In this document: piece after piece, positions 56,772 to 64,000 of the stretch
Position numbering within the stretch: the first letter of the stretch is position 1
Layout: each line of letters begins with the position of its first letter
Source: Rhizobium sp. C1
Lineage (GTDB): Bacteria > Pseudomonadota > Alphaproteobacteria > Rhizobiales > Rhizobiaceae
DNA: 64,000 bases
Reading direction: 5' to 3'
Assembly: GCF_021026335.1 (NCBI RefSeq)
Contig: NZ_JAJNCY010000001.1
Location: 186,001-250,000, forward strand
Translations under genes and position numbers: made by a program
Notes under the pieces: generated by a model
The model's input: the letters and a program-made list of their open reading frames with translations, nothing else
The model's database searches: none
What the model was told of the DNA's origin: nothing

Positions 56772-57202
56772 AAAAAATGGCCAATTACCTGCGCCGCTGC
56801 CGTGATGTCAGCACCATCCATCTGGTCGTAGATCGCCGACATGAGAGGCGCGGTGATGCGGGTTGACCTGGCAAGAGCCATGACGGTCTGCATCTCGGCC
56901 GAGGTTGAGTTGATCGACCGGAGGTCAACACCGCGCAGGCGATGGAAGACGAGTTCGCTGTAAACGCGATCGCGAACCTTCCCGTCCTTCCGGGTCGTCA
57001 CGGTCACCGTTTCAGAGAGTGGCAGCGTGACCGATCCGTCCTCGTTCTGGACAGCCTGCTCGGGCAGCTTGTCCATCGGATCGCCATCTTCGTCGATGAT
57101 GCGGCTTGCCTTGTTGGCAATTCCGTCTTCCTCAACGATCACAACGGGCTTCTCCAAACGCTCTTCGAGCGCGTCCAGGTCAACTTCAAGCGGCTTTTTC
57201 AT
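56744..57202 (-). CDS. Phage tail assembly chaperone gp41-like
   Basis: A 152-aa protein of the Mu gp41 family (short form of the chaperone). It has VTLPLSETVTVTTRKDGKVRDRVYSELVFHRLRGVDLRSI and a C-terminal helical part (AEMQTVMALARSTRITAPLMSAIYDQMDGADITAAAQVIGHF). It binds the tape measure protein during tail assembly. ATG 57202 (MKKPLEVDLD) overlaps the tube gene stop by 4 nt. A slippery site near its end gives the extended form (56616-56771). Confidence 0.88.
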   Translation of the reverse strand: MKKPLEVDLDALEERLEKPVVIVEEDGIANKASRIIDEDGDPMDKLPEQAVQNEDGSVTLPLSETVTVTTRKDGKVRDRVYSELVFHRLRGVDLRSINSTSAEMQTVMALARSTRITAPLMSAIYDQMDGADITAAAQVIGHFLTRGQKTRT

Positions 57203-57561
57203 CCGATGATCTCCTCGGGCTCGCCGGCCGCCCATTTGAGTTCCACTTTGCCGCCTTCGCCGCCGGTCGCGTCGGGCCGGTCGCCCTCCAGGAAGGCGTC
57301 AGGCCAGACATAGGTCTGGCCGGTGTCGCACACGACCTGCAGCTCGCCTTCGCCCGCATCGAGCAGGCCCAGCAACGACTGACCGCGCTCGACATGCGTG
57401 GTCGCGGTAACTTCAGAGCCCTGGTATTCCTGGGCTCTGGCAACGGTACGCCCATAGGTGACGGCGTTGTTCTTGATGCCGCCGAGCCGAAGCTTCGCGC
57501 CCTTTTCGACGGGGATATTTCGACCTCTCCAGTAGATGTCGATAATGCCTAAGACCTGCAT
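57199..57561 (-). CDS. Phage tail tube protein (Mu gpM-like)
   Basis: A 120-aa protein, the size of Mu gpM-type tube subunits. VLGIIDIYWRGRNIPVEKGAKLRLGG and VERGQSLLGLLDAGEGELQVVCDTGQTYVWPDAFL fit the family. It follows the sheath gene, the standard order, with a 17-nt gap. It forms the inner tube inside the contractile sheath. Its stop overlaps the gp41 start (ATGA). Confidence 0.88.
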   Translation of the reverse strand: MQVLGIIDIYWRGRNIPVEKGAKLRLGGIKNNAVTYGRTVARAQEYQGSEVTATTHVERGQSLLGLLDAGEGELQVVCDTGQTYVWPDAFLEGDRPDATGGEGGKVELKWAAGEPEEIIG

Positions 57562-57578
57562 GTCTTGCTTCCTTCAGG

Positions 57579-59063
57579 TTAGACGAGGAATTCCAGGGAC
57601 GCGGCCTGAACCATGAGGTTGCCGACGATCTGGTAGACCTGCTTCGAGTTCATGCGATTGCGCGTGTCGGCATCCCGCTCGAAGATCGACATGGCCAGTG
57701 TCTCCTGGACATTCTCGATCCAGACGTTGCGCTCGTAGACCTGGCAACGCGACGCCCACGCGCCCTTCATGATGCGGGGCGAAACGACGGCAGCGCCTGC
57801 GGCTGTGTCGCCCTCCGCCCGGCGAACCGAGACGGCGCGATCGTCGTCCACCAGCTTGGCGCGCGGATAGGTGAGGTTCACATAGCCCGACCAGTCGTAG
57901 CGGATGCGGCTGTTGGTGGCCGGCACCATGATGTCCAGCCAGGCATCATCGGCAACGTTGAGCGTGGTCTTCTTGTAGGTCGTGATCATGCGGTTGATCA
58001 CGACGGTGCCGTCATCCATGCAGATGTCGGCCGACATGCCGTGCTGAAGGAGGAAGTTGCGTTCCTCCTGCGTGTCCTGGTCCGCAGGGTCGGGAGCCTC
58101 GACGCCGGGCAACACGAGGCTCTTCAGCTGGCGCGCGGGGTCCTGCGTGAGGAAGAACGAAGCAACGGCCATCGCCGTCGCCGCGTGGACCCAAGGCGAC
58201 GTAGGGCTACGATAGAGCCCGCCGCAGGTGACGAAGGCGCAGTTGGTCAGGTCGCCAAAGGTGGTGCGCTGGCCGAAGGTGCCGGACTTGTAAACGAAGC
58301 CGTGGCAGTCGAGCTTTGCGGTGGCGACGTAACGCGCCTTCAGCCACGTATCGAGCAGCTGCAGGTTGGCCGTGTCGTTCCACGGAACGCAAATCTTGGT
58401 AAACCAGCTGACGTCGATGGCGTCGAGCGCCGTCTGCAGGTTGGGGTTGGTTGCACCGCCAGCCATGTCGACGATCGTAGCAGTCAGTCCAGCCGGGAGA
58501 TCGGCGGCCTTCCGATCGACGCGAACGTTGATCTCGTTGCCGCAGGCTCCCTTGTTCTTCGCCGTAAGCGTGACGACACCCAGCGCCGAGGTCGCACTGG
58601 CGACACAGCGCGTGTCAGCGTTGACCGCCGCCGCAAGCTTGGTTGCCAGCGCGGTGGGCGTATCGGTCGCCAGCGCCGTGATGTAGACGCGCCGGCCGCC
58701 GATCTTGAAATAGAGCGTGGACGAAACGGAGGTTGCGCCCGCAAACGTGATCGTGCCCGTGGCCGCCGTCGCGCCGGCTGCATCATCCATGGCCATCACA
58801 TAGAGCGGCGTCGATTTGTTGGCCTTGCGGAAGGCCACGACCTGCTCTGCACCGATCGAGCCTTCGCCAAAATGGGCATAGCCTTCATCGGCGCGGGTCA
58901 CTTCGACGATACGCCCGGCAGTCAGCGTGCCGCCGGCGAGCTTCTGGCTGACGACGATGGTCTTTTCCGGGTAAGCCAGAACACCCTTCTTGGTGTAGTT
59001 CGGCTTGACCTCGCCGAAAACAGCCGGATCAAGCCAGTTTGTCGGGATCTCGTTGAACGTCAT
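57579..59063 (-). CDS. Tail sheath protein (Mu gpL-like)
   Basis: A 494-aa contractile sheath subunit, the size of Mu gpL. The N-terminal FNEIPTNWLDPAVFGEV matches the typical 'xxIPxxxRxPGxYxEv' start of Mu sheath proteins. A middle segment, CVPWNDTANLQLLDTWLKARYVATAKLDCHGF, lies near FGDLTNCAFVTCGG. A C-terminal domain follows (YVNLTYPRAKLVDD ... ERNVWIENVQETLAMSIFERD). ATG 59063 overlaps the DUF2635 gene stop (59063). Contraction drives the tube through the envelope. Confidence 0.92.
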   Translation of the reverse strand: MTFNEIPTNWLDPAVFGEVKPNYTKKGVLAYPEKTIVVSQKLAGGTLTAGRIVEVTRADEGYAHFGEGSIGAEQVVAFRKANKSTPLYVMAMDDAAGATAATGTITFAGATSVSSTLYFKIGGRRVYITALATDTPTALATKLAAAVNADTRCVASATSALGVVTLTAKNKGACGNEINVRVDRKAADLPAGLTATIVDMAGGATNPNLQTALDAIDVSWFTKICVPWNDTANLQLLDTWLKARYVATAKLDCHGFVYKSGTFGQRTTFGDLTNCAFVTCGGLYRSPTSPWVHAATAMAVASFFLTQDPARQLKSLVLPGVEAPDPADQDTQEERNFLLQHGMSADICMDDGTVVINRMITTYKKTTLNVADDAWLDIMVPATNSRIRYDWSGYVNLTYPRAKLVDDDRAVSVRRAEGDTAAGAAVVSPRIMKGAWASRCQVYERNVWIENVQETLAMSIFERDADTRNRMNSKQVYQIVGNLMVQAASLEFLV

Positions 59064-59302
59064 CATTTGGCGTCTCCTTCAGTCTCGGCGGGCTTGCGGC
59101 CTCGCTTTGCGATCTCGGCCGGCTCCTCGATGGACGGCGCAGGCTCGGTCGGCCGATCGGCTGGCACCAAGTCCTCATCGCGGATACGCCGGCGGATATA
59201 GAGCGTGTCTTCCGCCTCCATCCCCTCGGCCGGCCACGGCTGGCCGTTCTCCTGCCGCACCGTGCGGCCTTCGCCCTGTTTCAGGAATTTCGTCTCTGCC
59301 AT
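59063..59302 (-). CDS. DUF2635 phage protein (Mu gp38-like)
   Basis: A 79-aa protein. MAETKFLKQGEGRTVRQENGQPWPAEGM is typical of DUF2635, the small gene between gp37 and the sheath gene in Mu-like phages. Its role in the virion is not known. Charged, probably disordered C-terminus. Its ATG is 2 nt after the gp37 stop, and its stop overlaps the sheath start by 1 nt. Confidence 0.8.
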   Translation of the reverse strand: MAETKFLKQGEGRTVRQENGQPWPAEGMEAEDTLYIRRRIRDEDLVPADRPTEPAPSIEEPAEIAKRGRKPAETEGDAK

Positions 59303-59304
59303 TT

Positions 59305-59883
59305 TCAGGCTCCCGGATTGATGATGTCGGTTTGGGTGGGTGCGCCTTCCGGCGCATCGGCGAGCGACCAGGTCACGCCGATCGCGGCGAGATCGTCGCT
59401 GGCCTCGATGTCCAGCGCGGCGGTGTCGGTGGCGAATGAGAAGGTGAAATCCACCTGCGCGACGACGACCGCGTCATCGGCAAAACCTTCCGGAACGACA
59501 GCGTTCGCTGCCGTGACGGCGCAGCGGCCGGTCGTGTTGGAAAAGCCGTGGATGAGCGCGCAGGCAACATCGACCATGGCGTCCATTCCAAGGCCTCTCG
59601 AATCCCCCTTGAAGCGGGCTTCAAGGCTGCCGGTCGAGCGGTAGACGATGAAGAGGCTCCAGCGCTGATCGCCGGTCAGGCGACGTTCGGTGTCTCCGGC
59701 CTTCATGCCGTTCCAGGCAAGACCGAGAAAGCAACCGTTGTTGATCCAGCGGTTGAACTCATTCTTCGTCATGGCCGAAGAGACACGCTCGATCGTGAAG
59801 ATCTGCGCGGGGAAGCCGGTGCGCAGCCGCTCGACGAGAAGCGGCTCCTGGACGGCGATCGGGGCGAGCGACTTATTGACCAT
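59305..59883 (-). CDS. Phage gp37-like protein (DUF1834)
   Basis: A 192-aa protein of the DUF1834/Mu gp37 family. LAPIAVQEPLLVERLRTGFPAQIFTIERVSSAM and WSLFIVYRSTGSLEARFKGDSRGLGMDAMVDVACALIHGF fit. It is probably a tail-terminator or neck protein (lambda gpU-like fold). ATG 59883 overlaps the gp36 stop by 1 nt. Confidence 0.82.
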   Translation of the reverse strand: MVNKSLAPIAVQEPLLVERLRTGFPAQIFTIERVSSAMTKNEFNRWINNGCFLGLAWNGMKAGDTERRLTGDQRWSLFIVYRSTGSLEARFKGDSRGLGMDAMVDVACALIHGFSNTTGRCAVTAANAVVPEGFADDAVVVAQVDFTFSFATDTAALDIEASDDLAAIGVTWSLADAPEGAPTQTDIINPGA

Positions 59884-60320
59884 CACATGTCCCTCAATGT
59901 GGTGTGGTCAAAGTCGCGGGGCCTGTCGCTGTAGCGCGGACCGGAGCCGATCGCCTGGCCCGTTGCGCCGTCTGCAAGCGGTGCGTCCAGATGCACGACG
60001 CCCCGCGAGATCTGTTCCAGCCATTTCATGACGTCGGAACGGTCGGTCTTCATCTGCTCGGTCGGCGTGGTGCGCTCGCCCTGGGCCAGCTCGTAGCGGG
60101 CGATCTTGCAGCAGCCGGCGATCAGATCGACCGGCGGCGCAAGCACCGGCACGGCGTAACGCTTGCGCAGGTAGCCGTCGATCAGCGCTGTGGCGTCGGC
60201 AATGGCCTGATTGACCTTGGCGACATTAACCGTCGTTGCGGTCAAGTCTTCCGGATTGGACAGACGCAGGATCTGCGTTTCTCCAAAGCGGGCGATCATG
60301 TCGGTTGCGGTCGCGTACAT
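59883..60320 (-). CDS. Phage gp36-like protein (DUF1320)
   Basis: A 145-aa protein of the DUF1320/Mu gp36 family, the head-tail adaptor of Mu-like phages. The N-terminus (MYATATDMIARFGETQILRLSNPED) and ALIDGYLRKRYAVPVLAPPVDLIAGCCKIARYEL are characteristic. ATG 60320 is chosen because it gives the family start and follows the Acb2/Tad1-like gene by 10 nt. Confidence 0.9.
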   Translation of the reverse strand: MYATATDMIARFGETQILRLSNPEDLTATTVNVAKVNQAIADATALIDGYLRKRYAVPVLAPPVDLIAGCCKIARYELAQGERTTPTEQMKTDRSDVMKWLEQISRGVVHLDAPLADGATGQAIGSGPRYSDRPRDFDHTTLRDM

Positions 60321-60330
60321 CGGATGTTCC

Positions 60331-60558
60331 TCAAAGCTCGATTCGGCCGGGCTTGAAGATGGCGCGATTGGCGGCCATGAAGCCTTGTTCGATGGAGGTG
60401 CGGCCGATCGCAAGCCAGCGCTTGTCGGTGTCCGGATCAGCAGCCAGCTCATCGAGCTGACGAAGCACCATCTCTTCCAGGCGCTTGTTCACGTTGACCT
60501 TGCCAACGCTATCGTCGGACTGCGGCTTGTAGCCGGAAACGGGAAGACCGTTGTTCAT
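60331..60558 (-). CDS. Acb2/Tad1-like anti-CBASS protein
   Basis: A 75-aa protein. The C-terminal half (DKRWLAIGRTSIEQGFMAAN RAIFKPGRI) matches the strongly conserved core of Acb2/Tad1 hairpin proteins. The N-terminal VSGYKPQ... is followed by a helix (KVNVNKRLEEMVLRQLDEL), also as in that family. Acb2/Tad1 proteins are phage-encoded sponges that sequester cyclic (oligo)nucleotide signals, so CBASS or Thoeris effectors are not switched on. The gene sits between the capsid and connector genes in the late operon. Assigned by pattern memory only; no structure or search was available. Confidence 0.72.
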   Translation of the reverse strand: MNNGLPVSGYKPQSDDSVGKVNVNKRLEEMVLRQLDELAADPDTDKRWLAIGRTSIEQGFMAANRAIFKPGRIEL

Positions 60559-60629
60559 CGCTCTGCCTTATTGTTTGTATGGCGGGGCGGCCGAATTGCC
60601 GCCCCGCCGTTGGGCTTGTGCTTTTGGGG

Positions 60630-61052
60630 TTATTTCTTGCCGCCGGCCTTTTCATCGGCCGGTTTGGCGGCTGCGGCCTTCAGCTGCTCCAGCTCGGCCT
60701 TGACGGTCTCGGCGGCAGCCTTGGCATCGGTGATTTCGGTTTCCAGCTTCGCGATCAGGGTCTTCGCCTGTTCCGCCTGGCTGAAAAGCTGATCGCGCTC
60801 GGCTGTCATGGCGGCGAACTTGGACGTCAGGTCGGCAACCTGGGACTTGAGCGTGCTGTTTTCGGAAGCGAGAGTGTTGACGTCTTCGGACAGGTCCTCG
60901 CCCTCGATGACTTCGAATGCGGGGTCGTTGCGGAAGTTCTGCAGCTGCTCGGGCGTCCAATGGTCGGCGTCATAGACGGCCTTCGCCTCATGTGAGACGC
61001 CGTTGCGATACATGCCGGGACGCCGGCAGATGATGGTGACCTTGGAAGTCAT
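60630..61052 (-). CDS. HI1506-related Mu-like phage protein
   Basis: A 140-aa protein. The N-terminal part (VTIICRRPGMYRNGVSHEAKAVYDADHWTPEQLQNFRNDPAFEVIEG) matches the HI1506 family, found next to gpT in Mu-like prophages. Residues about 55-125 form a long coiled coil (LASENSTLKSQVADLTSKFAAMTAERDQL ...). It ends in a Lys/Ala tail. The function is unknown, possibly a minor capsid or scaffold partner. It is 113 nt after gpT; that gap contains a CCGCGA/TCGCGG hairpin (61084-61098). Confidence 0.82.
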   Translation of the reverse strand: MTSKVTIICRRPGMYRNGVSHEAKAVYDADHWTPEQLQNFRNDPAFEVIEGEDLSEDVNTLASENSTLKSQVADLTSKFAAMTAERDQLFSQAEQAKTLIAKLETEITDAKAAAETVKAELEQLKAAAAKPADEKAGGKK

Positions 61053-61165
61053 GTCGATCTCCTAGTTTCGGGACTTGCCGGAGCCGCGACTTTCGCGGTT
61101 CTGGAAAATCCCGCGCGGGTGAGATCCGCGCAGGAAGGCCATCGGGCCGGTTGCGGCCTCGTCCG

Positions 61166-62059
61166 TCAGGCCAGATGCGGAATCACGACGATGCGCGCCG
61201 TGTCCTTCCAGACGTTGGTTGCGCCTGCATCATTGCGTTCGTTGATGATGAGCTTGCGCGCCGCGCCTTCCAGCGCCGGCGGCACCAGCAGCACCTTGCC
61301 TGCGATGTTCAACGGCTCGCCGGAGCGCTTGTACTGTGAGGCGAGCTTGACGCGGGCTGCCTCGTAGTTCGCGGCATTCAGGTCTGCCTTCGACTTGTAG
61401 ATCGTCTGCCAGGCGCCATAGCCGGCATTCATGCGGCCTGTGGAGCCCCAGGTGTATTCGTTGTAGTCGAAGACGCGGGGATCGTCGGGGTTCTGGCGGG
61501 CCACGATGCCGAAGGCTTCGCGGGTCTGGTAGATGATCGGCTTCAGCACCTGGCTGTCATCCATCAGATACCAGGCAGGATAAGCGCCGGAGGTAAAGTT
61601 CGAGACAACGGTGTCAGCGCCATTGGCGTCAAAGCCCGGATGGTCAATGTCGAAGAAATACTGGCCGTCATAGCAGACCGCGTTCTCGCCGTTCTTCAGG
61701 AGCGGGAAGATGAGCCGGTCCGGGAACTCGGCTGCGTTCTGGCCCATCTGGGCAGCGACATTGAAGTAGATGCCGAGCTGGTCATCCGCGATGTTGTCGC
61801 GGTTGATGGTGATCGTCTCTTCGAAACGCTTGTTCTTGATGACGAAGCTGGAACCGCCGAGGCGATTGTAGATGCGTTCACCGACCCATTCGCGGATGCC
61901 CTTCAGATCATCCAGACGCGGGTATTCGTTCTGCGCGCCCGTCGAATTCACGGTCATCGCAACCGTGTTATAGAACGACGCGACAGAGCCGAAGCGGCCG
62001 TTGAAGGCAGTCGAGAGGCCGGTATAGATCGACCGGAGCGAGGAGGCATTGATATCCAT
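61166..62059 (-). CDS. Major capsid protein, Mu gpT-like
   Basis: A 297-aa major head protein of the Mu gpT family. Family motifs include LRSIYTGLSTAFNGRF near the start, EYPRLDDLKGIREWVGERIYNRL, FEETITINRDNIADDQLGIY and the C-terminal NIAGKVLLVPPALEGAARKLI. It has the HK97-like fold and forms the icosahedral head. The preceding gene for the decoration protein lies 12 nt upstream. The length is in the usual range (about 300 aa). Confidence 0.93.
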   Translation of the reverse strand: MDINASSLRSIYTGLSTAFNGRFGSVASFYNTVAMTVNSTGAQNEYPRLDDLKGIREWVGERIYNRLGGSSFVIKNKRFEETITINRDNIADDQLGIYFNVAAQMGQNAAEFPDRLIFPLLKNGENAVCYDGQYFFDIDHPGFDANGADTVVSNFTSGAYPAWYLMDDSQVLKPIIYQTREAFGIVARQNPDDPRVFDYNEYTWGSTGRMNAGYGAWQTIYKSKADLNAANYEAARVKLASQYKRSGEPLNIAGKVLLVPPALEGAARKLIINERNDAGATNVWKDTARIVVIPHLA

Positions 62060-62071
62060 GGAAGGTGTCCC

Positions 62072-62464
62072 TTACTTCGGCTGCAGCCAGACGCCGTCAG
62101 CATCGACCGCGAAGATCGTGCCGCAGACGAGCTTGCCGCCCGGATTGGTGAGGCTGAAGGTGTTGTCGTCGATCGCGTAGACCGACGCGCCGATGTTTGC
62201 GGCCGTAGCGCCGGCGAGAGGAATAAGGATCGGCTTCTTCGAAACACGAACCTGCATGTCACCGGCGATACCGGCCGAATTATCCACCCGGTGCTTGTTC
62301 CAGCCGACACAGACGACGGCAGAACCGTTGTCCGGCTTGACGGCGACGCCGGCCGCCGTGACGGCGACGATCGTGCCGCCGTAGTAGAGCGTGGCCGCAG
62401 CGGCCGGGAAGCTCAGTTCTTCGCCATTGCGCGTCCGGCGATCGACATCATTGCTGGCGGCCAT
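62072..62464 (-). CDS. Capsid cement/decoration protein (DUF2190-like)
   Basis: A 130-aa protein located between protease and capsid, the standard place for a capsid cement protein. The sequence is beta-rich, with LSFPAAAATLYYGGTIVAVTAAGVAVKPDN and GASVYAIDDNTFSLTNPGGKLVCGTIFAVDADGVWLQ, like the DUF2190 family. It would stabilise the gpT shell. It begins 1 nt after the protease gene region (protease stop at 62466). Confidence 0.75.
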   Translation of the reverse strand: MAASNDVDRRTRNGEELSFPAAAATLYYGGTIVAVTAAGVAVKPDNGSAVVCVGWNKHRVDNSAGIAGDMQVRVSKKPILIPLAGATAANIGASVYAIDDNTFSLTNPGGKLVCGTIFAVDADGVWLQPK

Positions 62465-62465
62465 G

Positions 62466-63500
62466 TCAGACTCCCTTCTCCAGCTTGCGGTTCTTGAGGA
62501 AGTCTTCCTCCGATACGCCCATCTGGGCGATGACCATGCGATCAGCCTCGGAAAGCTGTCCGTCGCGGCTGTCGTCGGAAGGGTTGCGGCCCTTGAGCGA
62601 GCCGGAATGGATCGACGGGAGGAGCTTCAGCTCTTCCTCGACCTCGGTCGGGTTCTTGGCGTGGCGCGCGATGTAGTGGTCGCGCAGCGCCGGGAAGAGC
62701 TTGCCGGTCTTTATCGCCTCGTCGATGACGGAGACGGCGCGATCCTGGGCGTGTGAAGCCTTCAGGGTCGCCAGCTCGCTGTTGAGCGTTGCGATCTGGC
62801 TGTTCAGCGACTTGACGACTTCGTCGCCGCCGGCTGCGGTAGCCGATGCGAGCCGCGACTGCAGCGCCGTGACGACGGCCATCTCGTCGCCATCCGAAGC
62901 GACCAGGCCGCCGACGCGCTTCAGCAGCGTGTCATATTTCGTGCGGGCGGAATGGGCGGAAGAAACCGCCTCGAGGACCTGTTCCTCGGTTGCGGTCTCG
63001 GGAAGGCCAAGAGCCTTCCTCAGCAGCTCCAGCATGTCTGGCTCCTGTCTAGAGTTCAGTGATTTCAGAAAGGGAAGATTGGGATCGTTCGTCAGCGCCG
63101 CGCGATCGACGCTGACAATGCGGAAAGGCTTCTGCTTGGTGTGAAAAAAGACCGGCGAGATGAAGCCGTAAGATTTGCCGTCTACAAGCTCGCGACCCTC
63201 GGCAGTCCACTCAACGCGACCGTAGAGACCATCTTCACGCGCTTGCATTTCAACGATCCAGCCTCGGGCCGGTGATGGCTTGCCATTCTTTCCCAAGATG
63301 TCGATGGCGTGGTTCTCGTCGATCGGTAGCTTACGTCCCTCGCTTGCGAACTTCGCGACAAGCATGTTGAGGTCGGGCGCTTCATAGGGGCCGCGCCCAT
63401 CCACGCCAGAGAAGCTGGTGGATGGCAACAGCTGCAGCCAATCCGGAACACCGGAGGCAGCATTAAGCGCGATAACGATGGAAGCGGTCTGGTTCAGCAT
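62466..63500 (-). CDS. Phage protease/scaffold (Mu gpI-like)
   Basis: A 344-aa protein with an N-terminal protease domain (about 1-150) of the Mu gpI family. It contains LLPSTSFSGVDGRGPYEAPD, DENHAIDILG and GIVEMQ-like segments, and WTAEGRELVDGKSYGFISPVF. The C-terminal part (about 165-340) is helical, coiled-coil rich, and corresponds to the internal scaffold gpZ. The autoprotease cleaves scaffold and itself during head maturation. ATG 63500. It lies 58 nt after the gpG gene, a gap that holds the second hairpin copy. Confidence 0.9.
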   Translation of the reverse strand: MLNQTASIVIALNAASGVPDWLQLLPSTSFSGVDGRGPYEAPDLNMLVAKFASEGRKLPIDENHAIDILGKNGKPSPARGWIVEMQAREDGLYGRVEWTAEGRELVDGKSYGFISPVFFHTKQKPFRIVSVDRAALTNDPNLPFLKSLNSRQEPDMLELLRKALGLPETATEEQVLEAVSSAHSARTKYDTLLKRVGGLVASDGDEMAVVTALQSRLASATAAGGDEVVKSLNSQIATLNSELATLKASHAQDRAVSVIDEAIKTGKLFPALRDHYIARHAKNPTEVEEELKLLPSIHSGSLKGRNPSDDSRDGQLSEADRMVIAQMGVSEEDFLKNRKLEKGV

Positions 63501-63532
63501 GAACCGGTTTTAGCAACCGGCCTCATGGCTGT

Positions 63533-63555
63533 TCATGACCGCAGGGGCGGTCGGG
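63533..63555 (-). repeat. Prophage intergenic hairpin, copy 2
   Basis: GACCGC and GCGGTC flank a 4-nt loop, 3 nt past the gpG stop. The 23-nt block shares 20 positions with 51455-51477, including the outer TCAT and GGG. Confidence 0.6.
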
Positions 63556-63558
63556 TCA

Positions 63559-64000
63559 TCAACGGGCTTTGGTGAGGCGCATGACGAAGTCCTGCACGGT
63601 GTCGGCAATCATGTCTTCGTCATCTCTCGATATACCCATGAACTTGCGGGACGGCAAGGTGACCTCGTCCGCCTGGATGAACAGGCCCCCCATCCGGAAA
63701 TAGAGGTGATCGGACTTCTTTGGCACAATCGTCACCCCGAAATGCTGCGCGGCGGCGTAAAGAACATTGGTGCCGACCCGCACCCAGCCGTTGCCGGCCT
63801 GGTCGTTGATGGAATTGCGCAGCCGGCCGCTCTCTGTGAGGATTCGCGCATTGCGTTTCCCTTCCGCATAAAGCGGGTTGAGGGGAGCCCACGCCTGCCC
63901 CTCGGGATCTTTCTGCGATACGAAACGCATATGAGTCGAGGCCACGAGGCCAGTGCCGATCGCGGCCATCATGGGCTGCGTGTTACGGAACATCATGAGT
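63559..64000 (-). CDS. Phage virion morphogenesis protein (Mu gpG-like), probably 5' truncated
   Basis: The visible 147 codons encode a gpG/S-like morphogenesis protein: MMAAIGTGLVASTHMRFVSQKDPEGQAWAPLNPLYAEGK, RILTESGRLRNSINDQ, VGTNVLYAAAQHFG and a C-terminal helix. The family typically has about 20 more residues at the N-terminus. The frame stays open to the window edge, so the true start probably lies beyond 64000; ATG 63996 is possible but would be short. It is needed for tail or head-tail joining in Mu. Confidence 0.85.
   Translation of the reverse strand, partial: LMMFRNTQPMMAAIGTGLVASTHMRFVSQKDPEGQAWAPLNPLYAEGKRNARILTESGRLRNSINDQAGNGWVRVGTNVLYAAAQHFGVTIVPKKSDHLYFRMGGLFIQADEVTLPSRKFMGISRDDEDMIADTVQDFVMRLTKAR

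Larger units (their letters stand above)
43685..64000. mobile_element. Mu-like prophage, morphogenesis and right-end part (continues past the window)
   Basis: Twenty-six phage genes lie on the minus strand in Mu order (gpG, protease, gpT, gp36, gp37, sheath, tube, gp41, tape measure, gpN, gpP, gp45-gp48, fibre), mostly with 1-4 nt overlaps. The early region lies beyond 64000. The left boundary is between 43685 and 43781, directly at the 3' end of a tRNA gene. A tRNA end is typical of tyrosine-integrase phages rather than of Mu-type transposition. No integrase or transposase gene is visible, so the integration mode is open. All structural genes look intact. Confidence 0.9.

Overview
The window is chromosomal DNA of an alphaproteobacterium, most likely family Rhizobiaceae (genus not resolved), followed by most of a Mu-like prophage. 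Three things point to Rhizobiaceae: the gene neighbourhood (trxB-lsrB with an AbcR-type small RNA, lrp, an lpsB/lpcC-like LPS core glycosyltransferase with greA, carB, carA, dnaG, rpoD), BA14K, DUF930 and DUF6665 proteins, and high GC with strong third-position bias. All calls come from reading the sequence. No database search was run.

Host part, 1-43684. Positions 1-8311 carry a truncated metallo-hydrolase, a BA14K protein, a cold shock protein, an EamA exporter, an odd sortase-like gene overlapping a membrane protein gene, a DUF4405 membrane protein, a degenerate EAL protein, an aspartate aminotransferase and an EF-hand protein. Positions 8390-10679 hold a convincing AbcR (alpha-r15) sRNA on the minus strand, just downstream of the LysR gene lsrB/vtlR, which follows trxB. 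Positions 10889-17817 hold lrp, the greA-lpsB pair, DUF930, GGDEF, PPK2, a DUF2235 hydrolase and a small lipoprotein. Positions 17993-32731 hold carB and, 9 kb away, carA (arginine and pyrimidine precursor synthesis), with transporters (MFS, EamA, MATE), MarR and LytTR regulators, a GST and a zinc peptidase between them. Positions 32796-43338 contain the primase and principal sigma factor genes, three lysozyme-inhibitor domain families in two genes, a Tat-exported VOC protein, a second TonB-like DUF930 protein, and a SIMPL protein. The host part ends with a CAT-anticodon tRNA resembling tRNA-Ile2.

Prophage part, 43685-64000, open at the right edge. It is a collinear Mu-type morphogenesis module on the minus strand. 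From right to left it encodes gpG, protease, capsid decoration, gpT capsid, an HI1506-like protein, a predicted Acb2/Tad1 anti-CBASS protein, gp36, gp37, DUF2635, sheath, tube, the gp41 chaperone with a -1 frameshift extension, tape measure, gpN, gpP, gp45, gp46, gp47, gp48, tail fibre genes, a GDSL tail protein, an SGNH lipoprotein, a D12 adenine methylase and a small secreted protein. Most genes overlap by 1-4 nt, which implies translational coupling. The early genes (repressor, transposase or integrase) lie outside the window. The module ends within about 100 bp of the tRNA 3' end.

Most notable: the single AbcR sRNA with tandem dyads upstream of its promoter, the sortase-like protein with Asn at the catalytic His position, the Acb2/Tad1-like gene inside the capsid/tail operon, the T-TTT-TTG frameshift, and a near-identical hairpin at two intergenic gaps of the prophage.
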